Below are positions 34,794 to 42,595 of a DNA stretch of 64,000 bases, one piece after another (within the stretch, counting starts at the first letter, position 1; every line of letters starts with the position of its first letter). The notes under the pieces were generated by a model. It was given only the letters and a program-made list of their open reading frames with translations. It was not told the DNA's origin and did no database searches. The stretch is from positions 1-64,000 of the forward strand of contig CAXXEO010000025.1 of assembly GCA_963664585.2 (NCBI GenBank). Direction: 5' to 3'. A program made the position numbers and the translations under genes. The stretch is from G963664585 sp963664585. GTDB taxonomy: Bacteria > Bacillota > Clostridia > Oscillospirales > Ruminococcaceae.

Positions 34794-35396
34794 CTACTTG
34801 ACGGAACTACCTGAAAAAATCATCACAGCCAGATAAACACAGGTGACAATCAGCGTCAGATTGGGACGGCTCCAGAAAACCTGACAGCAAGCGACCGCCA
34901 ATAACGCGACCAACAGTGCGAGAGAGATTACATCAACAATCGTATCCACAGTACCTGACCGGGATATCCCCCCCATTGCTGCAGAAAGCATGTTTCCACC
35001 GTCAAGACCCCGGATTGGCAACAGGTTGAAAGCTGCGATCGCACAATTAGCAGCGATAAAAAGCATAACTGCGGGACTTTTAACCGGCAATAAATTGATC
35101 AGCGCCGCCGTCAGCAGATTGGAAACAGGTCCGGCAGCATAAACGGCAAGCTCACCGGAGTAGGATGGGATCCGGCTTTTGCCAAGGGACAGGCGTATAC
35201 CAAATGGGCCAAAAACCGCACGTTTGATTGGAAGACGATTAAACAGGATTACCAAAATATGTCCCCCCTCATGCAGAAGGACGGCAAGAAGCATTACCGA
35301 TATAACCCCCGTTCGATCCATACAGGTGAACAGGGTCAGAATTAAAAAAAAGTAGAACTGTATCGTGACCTCAACTCCACACAGAAAAAAGGTCAC
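34794..35396 (-). CDS. SpoIVFB-like intramembrane metalloprotease (M50)
   Basis: The 200-residue membrane protein has the zinc motif LLHEGGHILVIL (H-E-x-x-H) and the third ligand region LPIRGLDGGNML, as in site-2 proteases. Several hydrophobic segments surround them (FYFFLILTLFTCM, AVMLFIAANCAIAAFNLL, IVDVISLALLVALLAVACC). SpoIVFB activates sigma-K in the mother cell. The GTG start overlaps the M23 gene stop by four bases, which matches the spoIVFA-spoIVFB pair. The name is by family and context; pro-sigma-K cleavage is inferred. Confidence 0.82.
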   Translation of the reverse strand: MTFFLCGVEVTIQFYFFLILTLFTCMDRTGVISVMLLAVLLHEGGHILVILFNRLPIKRAVFGPFGIRLSLGKSRIPSYSGELAVYAAGPVSNLLTAALINLLPVKSPAVMLFIAANCAIAAFNLLPIRGLDGGNMLSAAMGGISRSGTVDTIVDVISLALLVALLAVACCQVFWSRPNLTLIVTCVYLAVMIFSGSSVK

Positions 35397-36385
35397 TTTG
35401 TCCCCACCCCTTTAAGGTGCGGCAGCGGGTCGACTACCTGCCCATTCAATCTGAGCTCAAAATGAAGATGCGGGCCTGTAGATATACCCGTACTACCGAC
35501 AAGGGCGATCCTGTCTCCTTGTCTTACGACAGTATTCTTCTTGACAATAATGGACGAGCAGTGGCTATAGGCCGTCTGCAACCCGTTCTGATGATCGATA
35601 ACTACATAATTACCATAGATAGCCGATACACCTATTTCAGTTACTTTACCCGGTAGCGCCGCGCAAATCGCGGTTTTTGATGGCGCAGCGATATCTATAC
35701 CGGTATGAAAATCCAATAGCCCTGTAATCGGATGGAGGCGATAACCGAAGGGCGAAGTGATCGTACCATTTAAAGGCGCTCTGAGTGTGGCTGAGAGAAA
35801 TATTGGTGAAATCATTGCCGAGTCAGGTGGACTGATAGGATTTGTTCCCTGCACTGATTCCTGCCCAGCCACCAAAAGCATGCCGCCCTTTCCGTTTGTC
35901 ACTTCCTGTGGCTCGCTGCTGACACCTTCAGAGGAAGAAACGGCCTTATCAGAGGATGCTTCTGGCTGATTCCCTTTAGATGATTCCGTGATTACTCCCG
36001 TTGAGGAGCTTTCTTTTTTATTCTCATTGGAACTTTCCGAAGAGGATTCAGACGCTTTTTGTGAGTTGTCTTTATTCAATGTGATGGCAATCCCGTGCAT
36101 CGTTTTTTCCACAAGCTGTTGGACATTTTCCGAGCTTATACTCATGTTGATTTCGCCGATCCAGTTCATCACTTGGGCCAAATTCATATCTTGACTGAAT
36201 GCCTGGATGGCTGTATCTCGCATTCCAATGTATCCGCTGGGCTGAAACAATGTCAAAAGATAGGATGCGCACAAGATCACAGTACAGGAGATCGTCTGTG
36301 TAATTGTCAGATGTACGAAGCTACTTTTTCTTGCCTCATGTCCTCTTGTTTGCCTGGGCGCCGTTGACATTCTGCGTCTTTTCAT
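35393..36385 (-). CDS. M23 peptidase-domain membrane protein (SpoIVFA-like)
   Basis: From the ATG at 36385 (GGAGGTG upstream) the protein has 330 residues. A basic N-terminus (MKRRRMSTAPRQTRGHEARK) precedes one membrane segment, a Ser/Glu-rich linker and a C-terminal LytM domain. The domain has LDFHTGIDIAAP (H-x3-D), AYSHCSS and HLHFELRLNG, so the zinc ligands are complete, unlike degenerate SpoIVFA proteins. It is coupled to the M50 gene. It may be a regulatory partner, a spore peptidoglycan hydrolase, or both. Confidence 0.8.
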   Translation of the reverse strand: MKRRRMSTAPRQTRGHEARKSSFVHLTITQTISCTVILCASYLLTLFQPSGYIGMRDTAIQAFSQDMNLAQVMNWIGEINMSISSENVQQLVEKTMHGIAITLNKDNSQKASESSSESSNENKKESSSTGVITESSKGNQPEASSDKAVSSSEGVSSEPQEVTNGKGGMLLVAGQESVQGTNPISPPDSAMISPIFLSATLRAPLNGTITSPFGYRLHPITGLLDFHTGIDIAAPSKTAICAALPGKVTEIGVSAIYGNYVVIDHQNGLQTAYSHCSSIIVKKNTVVRQGDRIALVGSTGISTGPHLHFELRLNGQVVDPLPHLKGVGTK

Positions 36386-36497
36386 CTTTCCACCTCCGCT
36401 TTGTCCATACATGGTATCATATTCACAAAAATATGAAATAATGTCTGCGTATTGTGAAAAGAATTGAAGCGTATCTCCATCCGCCAACGGCGAAAGT

Positions 36498-36536
36498 AAA
36501 GTCAGGACCACTGGCTTAGCCGGCGATCCTGACTTT
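36498..36536 (-). terminator. Terminator after nfnB
   Basis: AAAGTCAGGA (36498-36507) pairs with TCCTGACTTT (36527-36536), with a smaller inner GGC/GCC stem. It lies 61 bases after the nfnB stop. Confidence 0.7.
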
Positions 36537-36596
36537 TATAAATAAAAGGAATTCTTTCTGACTGTCACCTCTCACATAGGCGTGGCAGAAAGGAGA

Positions 36597-37979
36597 TTAA
36601 GTATTTTTGATGAATTTATCGATGGAAGCGGCAGCCTCTTTTCCGGCTCCCATTGCCAAAATAACCGTCGCAGCCCCTGTGACCGCATCGCCACCCGCAT
36701 AAACGCCTGTCATTGTACTGGCCATGCGGCCGGTGACGATAATGCGGCCTTTGCTGTCGACCTGAATGGCAGGTGTCGTACTGCCAATCAGGGGATTGGG
36801 TGAGGTTCCAATTGCCATGATAACAGTATCAACAGGTAGCACAAAATCAGATCCTACCTTGACAACCGGGCTTCGTCTGCCTGATTTGTCCGGCTCGCCC
36901 AGCTCCATTTCGACACAACTAATACCCGATACTTCTCCTTTATCGGCAAGAATCGCATTGGGATTCGTAAGAAGCCGCATTACAATTCCTTCCTCCTCAG
37001 CGTGGAGAATTTCCTCTTGACGGGCTGGCATTTCCTCTCTACCCCTTCGGTAGATGATAGAGACCTCCTCGGCGCCCAGACGCTTGGCACAGCGGGCAGC
37101 GTCCATGGCCACGTTACCCCCGCCGACAACAGCAACACGTTCACTTTTGCGAATCGGGGTATCATAAGCTGCATCATAAGCCTTCATCAGATTAACACGG
37201 GTCAGATACTCGTTGGCAGAATAAACCCCTATAAGCTCTTCGCCCGGTATGTTCATAAAGGTTGGAAGGCCGGCACCAGAACCGATAAATACCGCTTCAA
37301 AGCCTCTTTCAAAAAGCTCATCCACATCCACTGTCCGTCCGATCACAGTGTTCAGTCGCAGCTCGACGCCCAGCATCTTCAGGTTTTCAACTTCTTTGGC
37401 GACAATCGCTTTTGGCAAACGAAATTCTGGTATGCCATAGCTCAAGACGCCGCCTGGGATGTGAAGAGCCTCAAAGACGGTAACCGCATAACCCTTGGCG
37501 GCCAGTTCGCCTGCGCAGGTAAGCCCTGCCGGCCCTGAGCCCACAACCGCCACTTTGTGGCCATTTGGGTTTATATTTTGGCTCGTCTGATTCTCCATTT
37601 TGAGCATTTGATCCGCCACAAAGCGCTCAAGGCGACCAATAGCAACCGGCTCACCCTTGATACCGCGAACACAATATTTTTCGCACTGGGCTTCCTGAGG
37701 GCACACTCTTCCGCAGACAGCGGGCAGGCGGTTTGTGGATGACAGTATCTCCCCTGATTCTTTGATATTTCCCACCTTGAGCTGCGTGATAAACTCAGGG
37801 ATGGGAACACCCACTGGGCAACCGGCAACACATGGCCTATGCTTGCACCCAAGGCATCTTGCAGCTTCATTTAAGGCCATTTCCTCGGTATAGCCAAGAG
37901 AAACCTCAGAGAAGTTTTTATTGCGTACGTCAGCCGGCTGATGCGGCATAGGCGTTTTAGTCGGTGACATATTAGGCAT
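36597..37979 (-). CDS. nfnB: NfnB-type NADPH-binding subunit (glutamate synthase small-subunit family)
   Basis: The protein has 460 residues from the ATG at 37979, which overlaps the nfnA stop by eight bases. It has N-terminal cysteines for 4Fe-4S clusters (ARCLGCKHRPCVAGCPVGVPI and VCGRVCPQEAQCEKYC), an FAD site (VVGSGPAGLTCAGELA) and an NADPH site (VVGGGNVAMDAARCAKRLG). With NfnA it forms the electron-bifurcating transhydrogenase that couples reduced ferredoxin and NADH to NADP+ reduction. The adjacent partner gene argues against ordinary glutamate synthase GltD. Confidence 0.9.
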   Translation of the reverse strand: MPNMSPTKTPMPHQPADVRNKNFSEVSLGYTEEMALNEAARCLGCKHRPCVAGCPVGVPIPEFITQLKVGNIKESGEILSSTNRLPAVCGRVCPQEAQCEKYCVRGIKGEPVAIGRLERFVADQMLKMENQTSQNINPNGHKVAVVGSGPAGLTCAGELAAKGYAVTVFEALHIPGGVLSYGIPEFRLPKAIVAKEVENLKMLGVELRLNTVIGRTVDVDELFERGFEAVFIGSGAGLPTFMNIPGEELIGVYSANEYLTRVNLMKAYDAAYDTPIRKSERVAVVGGGNVAMDAARCAKRLGAEEVSIIYRRGREEMPARQEEILHAEEEGIVMRLLTNPNAILADKGEVSGISCVEMELGEPDKSGRRSPVVKVGSDFVLPVDTVIMAIGTSPNPLIGSTTPAIQVDSKGRIIVTGRMASTMTGVYAGGDAVTGAATVILAMGAGKEAAASIDKFIKNT

Positions 37980-38820
37980 TGCAATTTCCTCCCAGTCCAA
38001 TACGGCATGCGTGACCTGCTGCCTCTTTTTCCTGACTAGCATAGAATTTATTTCGTGTCATAAGTTGGTCGAAATCCACCTGGTGTCCATCAAAATCGGG
38101 GCCATCCACACAGGCAAACTTAATTTTCCCCCCTACACTGACACGGCAGCCCCCGCACATTCCGGTGCCATCAATCATAATGGGGTTTAAGCTTACAATG
38201 GTCTTAATTTGAAAGGGCGCGGTAGTTTTGCAGACATATTTCATCATGGGAACAGGCCCGATTGCAATGACCAAATCATAATTGGCCCCCGCCTCTATGA
38301 GCTTTAAGAGCTTTTCGGTAACAAGTCCCTTTTCTCCGTATGAGCCGTCATCTGTAGTTACATAGAGATTTGTGGAAACGGCTTTTAGCTCATCCTCCAG
38401 AATCACCATATCCCGGTTTCGAAAGCCGATTATGACATCGGTATGTACCCCCATGGAATGAAGTGCCTTCGCCTGCGGATACGCAATGGCGACACCTGCT
38501 CCACCCCCGATCACGCAAGCCCGTTTCGTACCCTCTAGCTCAGTGGGGCATCCGAGTGGCCCGACAAGATCCAAAATGCTGTCCCCCGCGTTATAACCGG
38601 ATAGAAGCTTGGTGGTGGCACCGACGATCTGAAAGATGATCGTCACTATTCCCTGTTTTGCCGAGCTGTCCGCAATTGTCAGAGGAATACGCTCGCCGTA
38701 TGTATCCGCCCGTAGAATCACAAACTGGCCTGGCTTTGCCTTCAAAGCAATATCCATTGCCTCAATGGACATGAGAATCATGCCGTCGCCGATAACCTTT
38801 TTTTCTACAATTTTATACAA
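37972..38820 (-). CDS. nfnA: NfnA-type FAD/NAD-binding, 2Fe-2S subunit
   Basis: The 282-residue protein of the ferredoxin-NADP reductase family begins MYKIVEKKVIGDGMILMSIEA. It has the flavin site RIPLTIAD, the NAD site CVIGGGAGVAIAYPQAKAL, and a C-terminal 2Fe-2S motif in DGTGMCGGCRVSVGG with a later Cys in KFACVDGP. It is cotranscribed and translationally coupled with nfnB. The cytoplasmic complex is typical of strictly anaerobic fermenters. Confidence 0.92.
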   Translation of the reverse strand: MYKIVEKKVIGDGMILMSIEAMDIALKAKPGQFVILRADTYGERIPLTIADSSAKQGIVTIIFQIVGATTKLLSGYNAGDSILDLVGPLGCPTELEGTKRACVIGGGAGVAIAYPQAKALHSMGVHTDVIIGFRNRDMVILEDELKAVSTNLYVTTDDGSYGEKGLVTEKLLKLIEAGANYDLVIAIGPVPMMKYVCKTTAPFQIKTIVSLNPIMIDGTGMCGGCRVSVGGKIKFACVDGPDFDGHQVDFDQLMTRNKFYASQEKEAAGHACRIGLGGNCNA

Positions 38821-38900
38821 GGCATACGCCTCCCTTTTCTTCGATCGGACTTAGATATTTTATTAATTATAGTATAGACGTTTCCGTTTTTCAATAGCAA

Positions 38901-38930
38901 AACGCCGCCCCTTGGCAAAGGAGCAGCGTT
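38901..38930 (-). terminator. Imperfect terminator-like hairpin
   Basis: AACGCCGCCCCTT pairs imperfectly with AAGGAGCAGCGTT, followed on the minus strand by TTTTGC. It lies upstream of nfnA and could end transcription coming from the amidase gene. The 388-base gap 38821-39208 holds this hairpin, repeat copy 7 and another hairpin, but no gene. Confidence 0.5.
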
Positions 38931-38984
38931 AATTAGTAATATGATCGAATGATGCCTTGATCGGCTAAAAATATGATGGCTATT

Positions 38985-39087
38985 ATAGCCAATTAACTTA
39001 AAAACTGGCTATAGATAAAACGTCATTGTCTTCCCCCGCCTTCGGCGGGGGAAGACATCACAAGCTTTTTTCAAGTTAATCAACTAT
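38985..39087 (+). repeat. 104-bp palindromic repeat, copy 7 (forward, compensatory change)
   Basis: Copy 7 has the stem base as GTCTTCC...GGAAGAC, where other copies have TTCTTCC...GGAAGAA, so a T-to-G change is matched by A-to-C in the other arm. The right flank is C instead of A, the only full-length copy without the flanking A. One base of the GCTTG region is missing. Confidence 0.92.
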
Positions 39088-39155
39088 CTGTATTTATTTC
39101 TCACGCCTTCAGTGAGGTAATTCGTTTCATAAAATAAAAGTTCATCTGTATAAGT

Positions 39156-39190
39156 AACTGTCTTCCCTGCCTATGACAAGGAAGACAGTT
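39156..39190 (-). terminator. Hairpin after the amidase fusion gene
   Basis: AACTGTCTTCC (39156-39166) pairs with GGAAGACAGTT (39180-39190), 19 bases after the stop. The T tail is short, so termination is likely but not certain. Confidence 0.55.
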
Positions 39191-39208
39191 AGCATGATGT
39201 CCCTCTAT

Positions 39209-42200
39209 TTAAGTGACCGTAACAGAACAAGTTGCCGTTTTTCCGCTGTCAACCGTGGTGACGGTGATTTTCGCCGTACCTGCAGACTTGGCAACAAGAT
39301 TTCCATAATCATCCACCGTAACAACAGAGCTGTTTGAACTGGACCATTCCACCGTTTTGTCGGTTGTCGCTGTAGGGGTCAAGGTGACGGTAAGGCTGTA
39401 TTCATCGCCCTTTTTAAGCGCCAACGTTGTTTTGCTCAAGGCAATCTTGGTCGATGTGGTAATTTTTCCTCCGCTGGCAACGCTGCCGCAGCTTTCGGTA
39501 CCAGTGACGGTTTTGCTGCTGACAGAGGAAAAATAGCTGCATATGGCGTCCGCCAGTCCGCTTGCAATCTTTTTCTGATAACCTTCATCAAGAAGCTTAG
39601 CGTATTCCCCTTGATTGGTGAGAAAGCCGGTTTCTACAAGGGCTGAGGGAAACTGTGAATCACGTGTGACATAATAGCGGCCAAACTTTCCGCCTCTATT
39701 TGCCGTACCGATCGCATTGGCCGCATTGGCAGCCGAGAAGCTTGCCAATTTGGAAGAAAACGCGTTAAAATAATAGGCTTCGCTTCCCGCTGCCGATGAA
39801 TTGGCAGCCCAGTTTGCATGGACACTGACATAGAGGTGTGGATTCTGTTTTTTGGCGCTGGCAACACGTTGCTGAAGAGAATATTCACCGTTCAAGGTAT
39901 CATACATCACCACTGTTGCCCCGCGTGAGCTGAGAATATCCGTTAGATGTGTGGCGATCTGATAATTGACGACCCTTTCCGGATAGGCGTTGAGGAAACC
40001 GCTTGCCCCTGGGTCTGTGCTGTCATGTCCTGGATCGACCACAATTTTAGCGCCTGATAAATTGCTGCCGGACACCTGTGGCGGATTGTTAAATCTGAGT
40101 ACAAGATTCCCTGAAGAGTCATAATAGGCATAATAGCCGAGGAAGCACCCTGATTTTTTAAGATTCAGGGTCATGGTGGTCCCCGACCAGTTGGCGGCGG
40201 AGAAAAGCGGGTTTTTACTCAGCGACATAGATGCTGGCGTAGAAACTGTGTAATGGAAGTTGATCGAAAAGGCCGTCGCGCTGTACCGCGCGGTATAAGA
40301 CACAGGCTGCTTTGTACTGATTATCACACTTGTATACCTGCTATCGCTGGTTACGGTGTAACCGATAATATTATTGCTATCCAACGCACTAGAATCGCTC
40401 AAAGCGATGATATCATCACTGTAAACCCTAAGGCCCGATTGGAGTATATAAAAGGATTTGACCGTATCACCGTTTCGGTATATGATCTCGTCACTTGCTG
40501 TAAAGTCCATCGTCCCCTTGGGCAATGGAAAATATTCAGGATCGGAGTTATTATCAAGAACATTGATTGGAAAGGTTTCAGCCCATTCAGAAGTGACCAT
40601 GACAGGCTTTCCATCTGAGAGAAGCGCTTTTTTGTTGACCTTAATGAGAGCGCCGGTAATACTGTCACTAAAGCTTGTCCACTTTCCGCAAACGACGATA
40701 TTGCCAAGATTTTGTTCCGCGGTGGTGGCAGGTGGTACTGTGTAAACACCCTGAAAACGCTTGTAATAGGTGTCCTTGGCGCTCTTATCATCTTCGGTTT
40801 CCACAATTTGCATTGGAACCTTCTGGCCGTTGATCATGGCATATACGGTAGACTCCTGATAAGCATTAGCCGTGATGGTAATCTTCATTCCGCCGTCAAT
40901 CGTCACATTTCCCGTAGGAGACATCTCCTTGACGACCTGGACCTGGCGAGTAATGTTGTATGTAACCGATTTGCCCTTATGTGTGATCACATATTTGTTG
41001 AGGCCCGGCTCCAACGCCATTGTGAGGCTGAAATATCCGTTCTTATCGGTAACGATCGGCTTGTCGTTGATGGTAGCCTCGGTATTGGGATCAGAGGCGC
41101 CGACAAAGGTCACCGACGGTTCAAAGGTAGTATAGGTCGTCTTGGTCGGCTTGGTAACCGCCAGATTGGTGAGGATGTGCTCTGCCTTTACCTCATTGTT
41201 ATAATACTTAATGAGCATGCTTGCACTATTCTTGGGATCTTCCAGCATGCGGGACAGCGAGTTAAATATACTGCCGCTGTAAGCTGAAAGCGTTCTTGAT
41301 TCAATCACCTGGCGAGAGAGTTGGTCGTATTCCCCCCATCCAACAGCACTAGTACAGGCTTTGTCGGCCCCATGCACCACATACATACGCAGACTAAACT
41401 GCTTGGCTACATTCGACCACCATGAAACCACCTGTTTAAAAGGCTCGCTGCTGTCTATGATCGATCCTAAAGCTTTCACAGTGACAAAATCCGCCAGTTT
41501 ATTTTCGAGGAATCGCTTGTTATCGGCATTTCCATCACTCAAAGCGCAAAAGGCAGCATTCGTGGAGGAACCTTCGTCAATGGCTGCCTTGTTCTCCCAC
41601 ACTGATTCCGTCATCATACCCACCTGCACGCTAGGGGCTGTTTTGCGGATCGACTTCGCAACAGATGCGAATGCATATTCCACACTGGTGGTGGAATATG
41701 TTTCGAAGCCAATGGCAGATCCGCCGGACAGATAGCGAGCGTAACTATCCTCTGTGGTAGGACAATAGTAGTTATCTACAATAATCCCATCCGGTTGACG
41801 GGATGAAGTGAACTCGGTGATATTTTTAGTGACCTGATTGATGACGGCGGCATCGATAAAATTTGCCTGTGCAATTTTGCCGCTGGAAGTTACACCAAGT
41901 GCATCATAGATGGCGTAAACATAAAGGCTTTTCTCTCGGGCTTTTTCAATGATGTAAGAAGCGGCATCAAAGCTCAAAGCCGCGCGTGGCAAAAGATCAG
42001 AGGGGTATATGACCCCATCTCCCAGCTTGGTATCAAATATAATCGTATTCATGGTGAGCTTGACGGCAGAGCTGATGGCAGCATCTATCTCAGCTTTCAC
42101 AGCTTCTACAGTGGTCTCAGGGGTTTTCAGAAAATCGACACCCGCTGTCAGATAGACCGCACGCATCTCCTTAGGATAATTGAAATTAATGGCCTCTGCC

Positions 42201-42595
42201 TGCCCGGATGACGAGGACACAGCGGCTTGTGACTGTCCAGAAGACGAGGATACAGCGGCTTGTGACTGCACGGTAGACGAGGATACAGCGGCTTGTGACT
42301 GCACAGTAGACGAGGACACAGAAACTTGTGACTGCACGGTAGACGAGGACACAGCAGACTGACTCGATGAAGAGGGCTCAGCCGCTGTTTGAGAAGCCCT
42401 TGAGGAGGACGACGTAGACGAGGATGAGGACGTCGAAAAAAAGCTCCCCCAAGCGGGTGAGTGAACAGTGATAGCCGCCACCAAACCGGCAGCGGCTGTA
42501 AGTACAAACATGAGTGAGCAGAATGCTATTACAAATTTTTTCCTGTTTTTTAACAATCCTGACAAATTATTTCTCCCTGTAGTATTATTACTCAA
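39209..42595 (-). CDS. Large anchored protein: GHL10-like domain fused to an amidase and an Ig-like domain
   Basis: The 1128-residue protein has a membrane anchor near residues 22-43 (FVIAFCSLMFVLTAAAGLVAA) and a Ser-rich stalk with five 11-residue repeats (VQSQAAVSSST type). A glycosidase-like domain starts at KEMRAVYLTAGVDFLK (about 140-450). Beta-rich linkers follow, then an Amidase_3 domain with VVDPGHDSTDPGASG, PERVVNYQ, VSVHANWAA and LVETGFLTN (zinc ligands and catalytic Glu present). A Big_2 domain ends the protein. The TTG start overlaps the upstream lipoprotein stop (TTGA). It is probably a cell-wall hydrolase outside the membrane; the glycosidase target is unknown. Confidence 0.85.
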   Translation of the reverse strand: MSNNTTGRNNLSGLLKNRKKFVIAFCSLMFVLTAAAGLVAAITVHSPAWGSFFSTSSSSSTSSSSRASQTAAEPSSSSQSAVSSSTVQSQVSVSSSTVQSQAAVSSSTVQSQAAVSSSSGQSQAAVSSSSGQAEAINFNYPKEMRAVYLTAGVDFLKTPETTVEAVKAEIDAAISSAVKLTMNTIIFDTKLGDGVIYPSDLLPRAALSFDAASYIIEKAREKSLYVYAIYDALGVTSSGKIAQANFIDAAVINQVTKNITEFTSSRQPDGIIVDNYYCPTTEDSYARYLSGGSAIGFETYSTTSVEYAFASVAKSIRKTAPSVQVGMMTESVWENKAAIDEGSSTNAAFCALSDGNADNKRFLENKLADFVTVKALGSIIDSSEPFKQVVSWWSNVAKQFSLRMYVVHGADKACTSAVGWGEYDQLSRQVIESRTLSAYSGSIFNSLSRMLEDPKNSASMLIKYYNNEVKAEHILTNLAVTKPTKTTYTTFEPSVTFVGASDPNTEATINDKPIVTDKNGYFSLTMALEPGLNKYVITHKGKSVTYNITRQVQVVKEMSPTGNVTIDGGMKITITANAYQESTVYAMINGQKVPMQIVETEDDKSAKDTYYKRFQGVYTVPPATTAEQNLGNIVVCGKWTSFSDSITGALIKVNKKALLSDGKPVMVTSEWAETFPINVLDNNSDPEYFPLPKGTMDFTASDEIIYRNGDTVKSFYILQSGLRVYSDDIIALSDSSALDSNNIIGYTVTSDSRYTSVIISTKQPVSYTARYSATAFSINFHYTVSTPASMSLSKNPLFSAANWSGTTMTLNLKKSGCFLGYYAYYDSSGNLVLRFNNPPQVSGSNLSGAKIVVDPGHDSTDPGASGFLNAYPERVVNYQIATHLTDILSSRGATVVMYDTLNGEYSLQQRVASAKKQNPHLYVSVHANWAANSSAAGSEAYYFNAFSSKLASFSAANAANAIGTANRGGKFGRYYVTRDSQFPSALVETGFLTNQGEYAKLLDEGYQKKIASGLADAICSYFSSVSSKTVTGTESCGSVASGGKITTSTKIALSKTTLALKKGDEYSLTVTLTPTATTDKTVEWSSSNSSVVTVDDYGNLVAKSAGTAKITVTTVDSGKTATCSVTVT
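42186..42350 (-). repeat. 33-bp tandem repeat inside the amidase fusion gene
   Basis: About five 33-base units, the four right-hand ones (42219, 42252, 42285, 42318) nearly identical, encode the 11-residue Ser-rich stalk repeat. Length is an exact multiple of three, so copy-number change would lengthen or shorten the stalk without a frameshift. Confidence 0.9.

Noticed and set aside
36597..37979. Glutamate synthase small subunit (GltD)
   Set aside because: No large subunit is present, and the coupled NfnA-type gene points to the bifurcating transhydrogenase.
42186..42350. Possible CRISPR-like array
   Set aside because: The units are directly adjacent without unique spacers, and they encode an in-frame Ser-rich stalk.
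42148..42507. A minus-strand reading frame rich in Leu-Cys-Pro-Arg and Ser-His-Lys repeats
   Set aside because: It is another frame of the 33-bp tandem repeat inside the amidase fusion gene and has no ribosome binding site of its own.
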